Part shown: one piece after another, positions 7,806-13,568 of the stretch
Numbering within the stretch: the stretch's first letter is position 1
How the letters are laid out: the number at the start of each line of letters is the position of its first letter
Assembly (NCBI GenBank): GCA_002480735.1
Contig: DLCS01000172.1
Span: 1 to 13,577 of the forward strand
Direction: 5' to 3'
DNA: 13,577 nucleotides
From: Bacillaceae bacterium UBA7792
Lineage (GTDB): Bacteria > Bacillota > Bacilli > Bacillales > Cytobacillaceae
Notes under the pieces: model-generated
What the model saw: the letters and a program-made list of their open reading frames with translations, nothing else
What the model was told of the DNA's origin: nothing
The model's database searches: none
Made by a program: the position numbers and the translations under genes

Positions 7806-7854
7806 CATCTGATTTCCAAAAAAATTTCTCTTTTTTTCATTTCTTATTCAGATG
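7806..7854 (+). terminator. Weak terminator-like repeat region after the giant kinase
   Basis: CATCTGA (7806-7812) and TCAGATG (7848-7854) are inverted repeats enclosing a very T-rich stretch with a seven-A run (7818-7824) and a seven-T run (7831-7837) that can also pair. There is no compact GC stem, so this is at best a poor terminator. Nothing else in 7756-7870 looks like a transcription end for the 5-kb gene. Confidence 0.25.
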
Positions 7855-7878
7855 CCCATTCGGGACAACTTTACCCTT

Positions 7879-7887
7879 CATAGTATA
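7879..7887 (+). promoter_or_regulatory. Sporulation-sigma -10-like element upstream of the first yjcZ-type gene
   Basis: CATAGTATA fits the -10 consensus of mother-cell sigma-K (CATAnnnTA) and also the shorter sigma-G form (CATnnTA). It lies 30 bp before the start codon, leaving a leader of about 22 nt. The -35 element is not clear: AC at 7865-7866 is nearer than usual for sigma-K. YjcZ-family proteins are annotated as sporulation proteins, which makes late-sporulation control reasonable. Confidence 0.4.
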
Positions 7888-7916
7888 GCTGTAGATATTA
7901 TAGGAGGTGTATATGA

Positions 7917-8024
7917 ATGAGCGCAGGAGCTGGACACGGATATAGCACTGGATTTGCTTTACTGGTTGTTTTATTCATCCTTCTCATTATAGTAGGTGCT
8001 TCCTACGTTGGTGGATGGTATTAA
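7917..8024 (+). CDS. YjcZ-family (Tiny_TM) sporulation peptide, 35 aa
   Basis: A 35-residue peptide with a short Gly/Ser N-terminus ([12 protein letters not shown]) and one membrane helix, [18 protein letters not shown] (13-30), ending VGGWY. This [15 protein letters not shown] core is the signature of the YjcZ/Tiny_TM family of Bacillaceae, annotated as sporulation proteins; their biochemical role is not established. GGAGGTG (7903-7909) lies 7 nt before the ATG at 7917. The nearer ATG at 7913 leads to a stop after ten codons and is not used. A sporulation-type -10 lies upstream, and a second family member follows 78 bp downstream with no terminator between, so the two may be co-transcribed. 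Confidence 0.9.
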   Translation: MSAGAGHGYSTGFALLVVLFILLIIVGASYVGGWY

Positions 8025-8102
8025 TCACAAGCAAAAGCCTCTCTGTAATAAGAAATGATTGACATCAGAAGAAAATCAAAACTTTAGGAAGGAAGTGGAG
8101 TA

Positions 8103-8261
8103 ATGGGTTTCGGATACGGTGGATTTGGTGGGTGTGGCTTTGCATACCCAGCTACCTGTGGATTTGGAGGCTTCGGTTACGGTGGATTCGGAGCTGGTGG
8201 CTTTGTGTTAATCGTTGTTCTCTTCATTCTCCTCATCATTGTTGGGGCAGCCTGGCTATAA
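8103..8261 (+). CDS. YjcZ-family sporulation protein with glycine-rich N-terminus, 52 aa
   Basis: Second YjcZ/Tiny_TM protein. Its last 19 residues ([19 protein letters not shown]) are the family membrane helix and closely match the upstream paralogue. The first 33 residues are instead a Gly/Phe/Tyr-rich segment with GFGYGGFG repeated near residues 2-9 and 23-30, and two cysteines (11 and 19). Such Gly-rich tails occur in many YjcZ members and resemble spore coat or surface peptides; that reading is inference. AGGAAGGA (8086-8093) and GGAG (8097-8100) precede the ATG. I see no promoter of its own with confidence (TTGACA at 8059-8064 lacks a matching -10), so transcription may come from the first yjcZ-type gene. 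A strong terminator follows 15 bp after the stop. Confidence 0.9.
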   Translation: MGFGYGGFGGCGFAYPATCGFGGFGYGGFGAGGFVLIVVLFILLIIVGAAWL

Positions 8262-8275
8262 AAAAATACTTTTGC

Positions 8276-8310
8276 AAAAAACCTGCTCATAAGGAAGCAG
8301 GTTTTTGCGT
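8276..8310 (+). terminator. Intrinsic terminator after the yjcZ-type pair
   Basis: A perfect 11-bp stem (8277-8287 with 8296-8306; AAAAACCTGCT and its complement) encloses an 8-nt loop. The T-run is at the end of the right arm, and A-runs on the left allow function on the other strand too. Confidence 0.9.
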
Positions 8311-8367
8311 TTTGATACGCATGATTGCAGAGGATTAAGCGAATGCTATGGAGGATGGAGAAAACAA

Positions 8368-8595
8368 ATGAAAGGGGCAATACCTTTGACAAATAAAAAA
8401 GATCAAGAAAGTTCCGGACTGGCTAATCGTTATTATGAGCAAGAGGATTATCAGCGCAATGACCAACTCTCATCAGGTCTTGCCACCACACATGAGCAGG
8501 TAAGTGACACACTAGCTGAAGGAGAGATCCATGCAGTCATCGATGATGTGAATGGCAAGGATATTCCCGTTGAAAGAAAAGGTTATGACGAATAA
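8368..8595 (+). CDS. yozQ: YozQ-family (DUF4025-type) small protein, 75 aa
   Basis: A hydrophilic 75-residue protein with no membrane helix. The block DQLSSGLATTHEQVSD (32-47), the segment EGEIHAVIDD (51-60) and the closing RKGY (70-73) are what I recall as conserved in YozQ/DUF4025 proteins of Bacillus; I know no assigned function. The ATG at 8368 is chosen because GGAGGATGGAG (8350-8360) ends 7 nt upstream. The frame is open to 8305, but that extension would begin inside the preceding terminator. No convincing promoter was identified between the terminator at 8310 and this gene. The YdjO-type gene follows about 90 bp later on the same strand with no terminator between. Family assignment is from memory of motifs. 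Confidence 0.75.
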   Translation: MKGAIPLTNKKDQESSGLANRYYEQEDYQRNDQLSSGLATTHEQVSDTLAEGEIHAVIDDVNGKDIPVERKGYDE

Positions 8596-8688
8596 GAAGG
8601 CTAAAAATTGGAATATATGCACACACTATTAGAAGTAAGTGTTACATATGGAAAATCATGGTTGAAACTAAAAAGGGGGGCGGTTGCA

Positions 8689-8877
8689 ATTTTTTTTAAT
8701 CGAAGAGCGCAAGAGGAAAAGCCTGAAGACATTCTCATGGACACAGAGGTTTATTCATGCTCAGATGAGAGCTGTAATGGGTGGATGAGAAAGGACTTTG
8801 CTAGCGCCGATTTAAAATGCCCTTTATGCGGAAATGAAACCAATATGGAGATTCGAGAGCTGCCGAAAATCAATTAG
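8689..8877 (+). CDS. ydjO: YdjO-like cold-inducible zinc-ribbon protein, probable ATT start
   Basis: A small protein with two Cys pairs: Cys24 and Cys29 in YSCSDESCNGWMRKDF, and Cys44 and Cys47 in LKCPLCGNE. This resembles YdjO of B. subtilis, described as cold-inducible; it probably binds zinc, but its function is unknown. The frame is open upstream to a TTG at 8608 (AGAAGG 7 nt before it) and an ATG at 8617. However, a very strong Shine-Dalgarno-like AAAGGGGGG (8672-8680) sits inside that extension, 8 nt before an in-frame ATT at 8689. Starting there gives the N-terminus FFNRRAQEE, which matches how family members begin as I recall. I therefore favour a 62-residue product from ATT; an 89-residue product from 8608 is the alternative. 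A bidirectional terminator follows 8 bp after the stop. Confidence 0.75.
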   Translation: MFFNRRAQEEKPEDILMDTEVYSCSDESCNGWMRKDFASADLKCPLCGNETNMEIRELPKIN

Positions 8878-8885
8878 AGAAGTTA

Positions 8886-8922
8886 ATAAAAGGTCCACTC
8901 CTTACAGGTGTGGACCTTTTAT
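8886..8922. terminator. Bidirectional intrinsic terminator between convergent genes
   Basis: A 13-bp perfect stem (8886-8898 with 8910-8922) around the GGTCCAC/GTGGACC core has A-runs on the left and T-runs on the right, so it can end transcripts from both strands. It lies between the YdjO-type gene (stop at 8877) and the minus-strand 61-aa gene (stop at 8928). Confidence 0.9.
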
Positions 8923-8927
8923 AATGG

Positions 8928-9113
8928 CTAATTATTTTCACGTTGCTGTCCAATTTCTCCTTCAGCAATGATGGCGTTTGCCGTTTCCAAACGCTCATGC
9001 TCATTGACTGAATCTCCTGGATAATTCTTTTGATTTGGAAAAGTCTCAGAACTGATGGTGAACTTTTCCTTCTTTGGGGCATGAGTTAAAAATTCATTTT
9101 TGTTTTCTCGCAT
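8928..9113 (-). CDS. Small hydrophilic protein of unknown function, 61 aa
   Basis: I do not recognise the family. The 61 residues are strongly hydrophilic, rich in Glu, Asn and Lys, with no cysteine and no membrane helix. The C-terminal part, LETANAIIAEGEIGQQRENN, looks helical and is the most likely conserved segment. Support for a real gene: AGGTGG (complement of 9123-9128) lies 9 nt before the ATG at 9113, and the bidirectional terminator sits just past its stop. It starts 60 bp downstream of the pepF stop on the same strand with no terminator between, so it is probably read from the pepF transcript. A competing minus-strand frame (8870-9082) has no ribosome site and crosses the terminator, so it is discarded. 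Confidence 0.6.
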   Translation of the reverse strand: MRENKNEFLTHAPKKEKFTISSETFPNQKNYPGDSVNEHERLETANAIIAEGEIGQQRENN

Positions 9114-9173
9114 CGGATTTCACCACCTAAATAAAAGGATTTGCGAGAAAGGGAAATCTTATGCAGATAATTA

Positions 9174-10988
9174 TTATTCGTAGCTTCCTTCAAGGATGTC
9201 TACAAGAGAACCTACGTAAGCAACAGCTTTCTTGATTGGCTCAGGTGTGGACATATCAATCTCTGCATGCTTGATAAGTTCAAGCGGCTTCATCGTTCCA
9301 CCAGCTTTTAAAACGTCTAACCAACGATCAACAGCAGACTGTCCTTCTTCCTTGATTTTTTGGGACATAGCTGTTGACACCGTTAACCCGGCTGAATAGG
9401 TGTATGGATATAAGCCCATATAATAATGAGGCTGGCGCATCCAGGTTAGGCTTGCTCCTTCGTCGATGACAACTGAATCACCCCAGAAATTCTTTAGCAC
9501 ATTTCCTTTTACTTCACAAAGGAGCTTTGCAGTTAATGGAACTCCTTTTTCAGCTAAGTCGTAGACACGTCTTTGATACTCTGCCTCCAGCAAGTGGGTG
9601 ACAAAGTTATGGTAGTAGGTTCCAAGCAATTGAAGAACGACCCAGCGCTTCATTTGAAAATCATCTGTGTTTGATAATAAATAATCCCCTAGAAGCATTT
9701 CATTCATTGTCGATGGTGCCTCAATGAAATAAAGAGAAGGTCGAGTATTCATGATGCGTTGATTTTTGTTTGCCAGGTAAAAATGTCCAGCATGTCCTAG
9801 CTCATGGGCAAGTACGAAGGCACCCCTCATTGTATCTGTCCACGTAATCAAAATGTATGGATGGGAGCCGTACGGGCTTGAGCAAAACGCACCTGTTGAT
9901 TTTCCAATGTTATCAGCAAGGTCAACCCATCTTTCGGTTAAGCCCTTCTTCATAATTTCCGCATATTCCGGACCCATTACCTTCAAAGCTTCTAAAATCG
10001 TCTGGCTTGCCTCGTCATAGGTAGTTTTCGGATTAAATTCTGGATCTAATGGTGCTTTCAGGTCACAAAAACGCATTTCATCTAAGCCGAGAACTTTTTT
10101 CTTAAGCTCGGCGTAACGGCGCATATGTGGAGCTAATTCCTTTTGAATGACATCGAGCTGATTGTGGTACATCTCGAGCGACACCTGCTGTGGATGGAGA
10201 AGCATCTCCGTTACGGATTCAAATCCTCTTAAACGAGCCATTGTAACCTGTTTTTTCACTTCTGTTGCATAGGTCGTAGCAAATGTATTTTTATAATGCT
10301 TCAGCGTCTCAACAAAGGATTCAAAGGCTTTGCGACGTGTGTGAGTACTTGGTGAAAATTCATAACGGTCCTCAAATAAAGCAAAGGAGTTCGGCAATTC
10401 ATTTCCTTCTTCATCTTGAATAGAAGCAAACTCCATATCGGCTAGTTTACTTGTTTGATAAATGGCGTATGGTGCGCTATGTACATCACCTAATGCCGCT
10501 AAAACCTCTTCAGTTTCAGGGGATAGACGATATTTTTTTCCATCTAATAGATCCTTCAGATTTCTTTCAAAGGGCTTCAAACCCTCTTCTTCTGACAAAA
10601 AGTCTTCTAATTGCTCACTTGGGATTTGAAGAATTTCAGACTCAATGAACGAAAGTGTTGAATCGACATTTGATCGTAAGTCACCAATAATGGATGCATT
10701 TCCTTGGTTTACAGGATCAGTGCCATCTCCGGATTGGAGAAGGGATGCATAAGTACTTACAAGTACTAATTTCATCATCAGCTTCTCCTGCATCTCCAAG
10801 CATTCTAACAGGGTGCCCGCACTTTCGTGTAACCGTCCTTTATAGGCCGCAAACGATGTAAGCTCTTGTTTAATATCTTCTATGGCAGCTTCCCATTCTG
10901 TCGTCGATGAAAATAGGTCTTCCAGTTTCCATGTTAATTCGACAGGTACTTCTTCTCTTTTTAAACGTTTCACAGTAGTTGTCGTCAT
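9174..10988 (-). CDS. pepF: Oligoendopeptidase F, M3B metallopeptidase
   Basis: Cytoplasmic zinc endopeptidase that cleaves oligopeptides; overproduced PepF in B. subtilis is reported to inhibit sporulation by degrading signalling peptides. At 604 residues it is full length for the family. The zinc site is H395-E396-L-G-H399 within AFVLAHELGHAGHF, and the third ligand is probably Glu423 in FIEAPSTMNE. The C-terminal HYYMGLYPYTYSAG (521-534) carries the conserved His/Tyr residues that close on substrate. The N-terminal all-helical lobe (about 15-130) is typical. The ATG at 10988 has a consensus AAGGAGGAG a few bases upstream. The gene is followed on its strand by a 61-aa unknown with no terminator between. 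The upstream region has a possible promoter and several inverted repeats, listed separately. No oddities were seen in the reading frame. Confidence 0.96.
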   Translation of the reverse strand: MTTTTVKRLKREEVPVELTWKLEDLFSSTTEWEAAIEDIKQELTSFAAYKGRLHESAGTLLECLEMQEKLMMKLVLVSTYASLLQSGDGTDPVNQGNASIIGDLRSNVDSTLSFIESEILQIPSEQLEDFLSEEEGLKPFERNLKDLLDGKKYRLSPETEEVLAALGDVHSAPYAIYQTSKLADMEFASIQDEEGNELPNSFALFEDRYEFSPSTHTRRKAFESFVETLKHYKNTFATTYATEVKKQVTMARLRGFESVTEMLLHPQQVSLEMYHNQLDVIQKELAPHMRRYAELKKKVLGLDEMRFCDLKAPLDPEFNPKTTYDEASQTILEALKVMGPEYAEIMKKGLTERWVDLADNIGKSTGAFCSSPYGSHPYILITWTDTMRGAFVLAHELGHAGHFYLANKNQRIMNTRPSLYFIEAPSTMNEMLLGDYLLSNTDDFQMKRWVVLQLLGTYYHNFVTHLLEAEYQRRVYDLAEKGVPLTAKLLCEVKGNVLKNFWGDSVVIDEGASLTWMRQPHYYMGLYPYTYSAGLTVSTAMSQKIKEEGQSAVDRWLDVLKAGGTMKPLELIKHAEIDMSTPEPIKKAVAYVGSLVDILEGSYE

Positions 10989-11018
10989 GAAATCTCCTCC
11001 TTAAAATTTTTGTATTTT

Positions 11019-11047
11019 AATATACTGTCTTCTACGTGTACGTTCAC
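11019..11047 (-). promoter_or_regulatory. Candidate pepF promoter
   Basis: On the minus strand TATATT (complement of 11019-11024) is a good -10. The hexamer 17 bp upstream is GTGAAC (complement of 11042-11047), a weak -35 with three matches. The implied leader is about 23 nt. The -35 coincides with one copy of a CGTTCAC direct repeat, whose second copy is 33 bp further upstream (11074-11080). Confidence 0.4.
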
Positions 11048-11088
11048 TAAGATATTCGTAACCGAATAAAACCCGTTCACGCACACGT
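11034..11088. repeat. Nested inverted repeats upstream of pepF
   Basis: An outer pair (ACGTGTACGT at 11034-11043, ACGCACACGT at 11079-11088; nine of ten positions complementary) encloses a perfect inner palindrome (TATTCG at 11053-11058, CGAATA at 11063-11068, 4-nt loop). The centres agree to within half a base. The direct repeat CGTTCAC (11041-11047, 11074-11080) overlaps the same block. It looks like an operator region rather than a terminator, because there is no T-run. Confidence 0.5.
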
Positions 11089-11098
11089 AAAAGGCTAG

Positions 11099-11140
11099 GG
11101 TATATTCGGGATTTATTTCGTTTCCCTAATTAAATATACC
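11099..11140. repeat. Second inverted repeat upstream of pepF
   Basis: GGTATATT (11099-11106) and AATATACC (11133-11140) are perfect 8-bp inverted repeats. A shorter pair, GGGA (11108-11111) and TCCC (11123-11126), lies inside. It lies directly left of the nested repeats, making about 105 bp of symmetric DNA. It sits between the pepF start and the 3' end of the yhfH-type gene. Confidence 0.4.
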
Positions 11141-11181
11141 ATAAAGTAAGGATGAAAATATATATTTTTCTAAATATTATC

Positions 11182-11235
11182 AATTGAAAAACAAAAGAAG
11201 CAATGGGGCATATTAGCGCTCCATTGCTTCTTTTG
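11182..11235 (-). terminator. Intrinsic terminator of the yhfH-type gene
   Basis: A perfect 15-bp stem (11192-11206 with 11221-11235, core AGAAGCAATGG) has a 14-nt loop. Read on the minus strand it is followed by a T-rich tail (complement of 11182-11191). It begins 9 bp past the stop of the minus-strand 44-aa gene and insulates pepF from it. Confidence 0.88.
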
Positions 11236-11244
11236 GACAAATAC

Positions 11245-11379
11245 TTATTCTGCTCTCTTTGAAAGGCAGCGGTCGCATTCCATTAGGTAGGATTCAGCTT
11301 GTTCCTTCACAACCTGACCGCACTCAGGGCAAACCTTTTTCGGTAAATTACGGAAAAATTCAACTGGGCTTTGCATCAT
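11245..11379 (-). CDS. yhfH: YhfH-family small zinc-ribbon-like protein, 44 aa
   Basis: A 44-residue protein with two Cys pairs, CPEC (17-20) and CDRC (35-38), spaced as in a small zinc ribbon. The opening SPVEFFRNLPKKVCPECG and the later EQAESY fit the YhfH family of Bacillaceae as I recall it; its function is unknown. The ATG at 11379 is chosen because GGATGGAG lies 6 nt upstream. The in-frame ATG four codons earlier overlaps that ribosome site and has none of its own. Two Met codons stand in tandem, so the second is also possible. It has its own terminator and a plausible promoter, so it is a monocistronic unit divergent from the orphan histidine kinase. Confidence 0.85.
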   Translation of the reverse strand: MMQSPVEFFRNLPKKVCPECGQVVKEQAESYLMECDRCLSKRAE

Positions 11380-11434
11380 TTTATTCTCCATCCTTTCATA
11401 ATACAGTTATTATCGTTTCAATCTGTTATAGTAC

Positions 11435-11465
11435 AGTATACACGAAAATCGAAAAATGTGTACAC
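11435..11465 (-). promoter_or_regulatory. Candidate yhfH promoter with repeated palindromic octamers
   Basis: On the minus strand TGTACA (11459-11464) and TATACT (complement of 11435-11440) are 18 bp apart, acceptable -35 and -10 elements. The palindrome GTGTACAC (11458-11465) and the near copy GTATACAC (11436-11443) are 22 bp apart, two helical turns. They cover both promoter elements and could form an operator. Confidence 0.4.
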
Positions 11466-11619
11466 TTTTTTTGAAAATTTTAAAATATTTCTTTAAAGCA
11501 TTGATAAGGTTATTTGTAAAACAATAAGAAAGCTCTCCTAAATAAACATTTTTCTTTTAAGAACATTCACTTTCCATTACAATCAAGGTAGAAAGATTTG
11601 AAACAAGGACTGATGCTGA

Positions 11620-13389
11620 ATGGATCATTTGCTCACATCACTAAATCCCATACTTACAATCACAGCCATCCTTTTAACGATGATGGCAACCTATTCTGCC
11701 TTAGATATGTTCTCCATGCTTAGGTCGTCAGAACGGAATAAGCCATTATTATTCCTAGGCGGCACGCTTTCCCTTAGTTTTGGTATATGGGTAATGGGCT
11801 TTATGCTTGCATTAGATGTGACCAATTCAGCAAATTATAACTTGCCAATCACTTTGCTTGCCATTTTAGTGGGGATCTGTTTTTCGGGGATGTCGTTTTA
11901 TGCAGTTTCTGTTACGAGCATTTCGTTTAAGCATTTAACCGTTGCCAGCTTTTTGATGACAAGTGCTGTTTTTTCGATTCATATCATTGGAATGCTTGGC
12001 TTGCAGCTAACGCTAAAGTATGACCCGTATATTTTATCCGTGACGGCTTTTTTAGTTTTTATTTCTTTTTACTTTGTTTTTTGGCTCCTCCACGGTTCGA
12101 AAATTGGGAGTCAACATCGCAATGCTTGGATACGTCCTGTCTGTGCGTTAATCATTACCGGAGCAGTGGTAGAAGGTCACTTTTTGTTAATGAAAGCTTC
12201 TTCCTATTACCAAGCGGAACTCCACAGAATCAGTGAACCATTCCAGCAGAGCTTTCTCATGTACACCATCCTGTTTATCGCGATTCTAATTTTGAGTGGG
12301 CTGATAGGCTCCAGTGCTCTCGTTAGCAAAAGGCTAGCGATTTCAGATTCGAATCTGAGCGATATAAAGGCGGCTCTTGATGAATCCTCCATTGTCGCTA
12401 TAACAGATGCAAAGGGTATAATTACGTATGTGAATGATAAATTTGTGGAGATTTCTCAATATAGTCGAGAGGAGCTCCTCGGACAAAATCATCGAATTCT
12501 GAATTCCGGCTATCATTCCCCTGATTTCTTCAAATCCTTGTGGAGAACAATTGGAAAAGGGGAGGTTTGGAAGGGGGAAATACGTAACAAAGCAAAGGAT
12601 GGCTCCACCTATTGGGTAGCGACAACCATTGTCCCTTTCTTAAATAGTAAGGGGAAGCCCTATCAATATGTGTCGATTCGAACGGACATTACGGATCGGA
12701 AGCGAACAGAGGAAATTTTGCATCGCCAGGATAAGCTTGCAGCCGTTGGTCAGCTCGCTGCAGGAGTGGCCCATGAAATTCGCAACCCGCTCACTTCCAT
12801 GAAGGGGTATGCTGAATTTTTGCTTGAGGATGAGACAGATGAGCAGAGAAGAGAGTTCGTAGAAATTATTCTAGATGAAATTAACCGGGTCAATCATATC
12901 GTGGAGGATTTCATGGTTCTAGCAAAGCCGAAAGCCGCCCAGCTGCAGGAAAAAAATATTATTCCTCTTATTAAGAATGTCTTGGCTCTCTTAGAATTTG
13001 AAGCTAGAAAGAAAAAGGTCCAGATGCACTTTGAGGCAAACGAAAACATTGTACAAATTGAATGTGATGAGGACCGCTTAAAGCAGGTGTTTTTGAACTT
13101 TATCAAGAACGGAATTGAAGCGATGCCGCATGGAGGAGACATTACCGTAAAAGTTCAGGTCCTGAATAGCCAAGTTCAGATTTCAATTCAGGACACAGGA
13201 ATAGGGATTCCAGCGGACAAGCTTAAGAAGATCGGGGAACCTTTTTTCACGACAAAGAAAGATGGAAACGGTCTTGGTCTAATGGTAAGCTACAAAATCA
13301 TTGAAAGTCATAACGGTACCGTATATATCGAAAGTGAATTAAATAAAGGAACAACCTTTAATATTGTTTTACCAGCCCACACTGCCTAG
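11620..13389 (+). CDS. Orphan membrane histidine kinase: MHYT-like membrane domain, PAS, HisKA, HATPase
   Basis: Sensor kinase of 589 residues. The N-terminus (about 8-235) has about seven hydrophobic helices arranged like an MHYT sensor domain, but the motifs are degenerate: WVMGFML (57-63) lacks His, while SIHIIGM (119-125) and EGHFLLM (185-191) keep one. A PAS domain (about 250-358) ends in the usual DITDRK. The kinase core has His385 in GVAHEIRNPLTSMKGY, the N-box around Asn493-Asn497, DTGIGI (525-530) and GNGLGL (549-554). The AHEIRNPLTxxKGY H-box resembles sporulation phosphorelay kinases of Bacillus, which lack an adjacent regulator, as here; Spo0F as partner is an inference. The ATG at 11620 has AAGGA 10 nt upstream. 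A weak -10 TACAAT (11578-11583) lacks a good -35. The terminator stem begins inside the last codons. Confidence 0.9.
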   Translation: MDHLLTSLNPILTITAILLTMMATYSALDMFSMLRSSERNKPLLFLGGTLSLSFGIWVMGFMLALDVTNSANYNLPITLLAILVGICFSGMSFYAVSVTSISFKHLTVASFLMTSAVFSIHIIGMLGLQLTLKYDPYILSVTAFLVFISFYFVFWLLHGSKIGSQHRNAWIRPVCALIITGAVVEGHFLLMKASSYYQAELHRISEPFQQSFLMYTILFIAILILSGLIGSSALVSKRLAISDSNLSDIKAALDESSIVAITDAKGIITYVNDKFVEISQYSREELLGQNHRILNSGYHSPDFFKSLWRTIGKGEVWKGEIRNKAKDGSTYWVATTIVPFLNSKGKPYQYVSIRTDITDRKRTEEILHRQDKLAAVGQLAAGVAHEIRNPLTSMKGYAEFLLEDETDEQRREFVEIILDEINRVNHIVEDFMVLAKPKAAQLQEKNIIPLIKNVLALLEFEARKKKVQMHFEANENIVQIECDEDRLKQVFLNFIKNGIEAMPHGGDITVKVQVLNSQVQISIQDTGIGIPADKLKKIGEPFFTTKKDGNGLGLMVSYKIIESHNGTVYIESELNKGTTFNIVLPAHTA

Positions 13390-13406
13390 CTTCGTGGGCT
13401 GTTTTT
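13373..13406 (+). terminator. Intrinsic terminator overlapping the end of the orphan kinase gene
   Basis: An 8-bp GC-rich stem (CAGCCCAC at 13373-13380, GTGGGCTG at 13394-13401) with a 13-nt loop is followed by five T (13402-13406). The left arm encodes the final residues and the stop codon lies in the loop. Confidence 0.88.
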
Positions 13407-13505
13407 ATAGGCACACACGTCCTCTACACTAAATGGCCAAACAGCCCATGGAATAGATGTCCCTAATGTAAAGCAAGGCTTTATGCATATTCTTAACGAA
13501 ATATT

Positions 13506-13556
13506 CGATTTTTTCCCTAAAAATCGTCAAAATTTTTATCCTATTTTCGATAGAAT
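13506..13556 (+). promoter_or_regulatory. Inverted repeat and -10-like element upstream of the next gene
   Basis: CGATTTTT (13506-13513) and AAAAATCG (13519-13526) form a perfect 8-bp inverted repeat with a 5-nt spacer. A -10-like TAGAAT follows at 13551-13556 with no good -35 at the proper distance. The repeat lies just upstream of the -35 position, where an operator or activator site would be expected. The rest of 13407-13505 shows nothing I can name. Confidence 0.35.
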
Positions 13557-13568
13557 GGAGGAAAGGGA

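Noticed and set aside
8059..8064. TTGACA as a -35 for the second yjcZ-type gene
   Set aside because: No -10-like hexamer at 16-19 bp downstream (sequence there is CTTTAG), so not called as a promoter.
8132..8392. Plus- and minus-strand frames (8132-8338, 8177-8392) over the second yjcZ-type gene
   Set aside because: They are out-of-frame readings of the Gly-rich gene that run through the terminator at 8276-8310.
8870..9082. 70-aa minus-strand frame overlapping the 61-aa gene
   Set aside because: It crosses the bidirectional terminator and lacks a ribosome site, whereas the 61-aa frame has AGGTGG at proper spacing.
11259..11474. 71-aa plus-strand frame over the yhfH-type gene
   Set aside because: It lies antisense to a gene with clear Cys-pair motifs, ribosome site and terminator; no ribosome site of its own.
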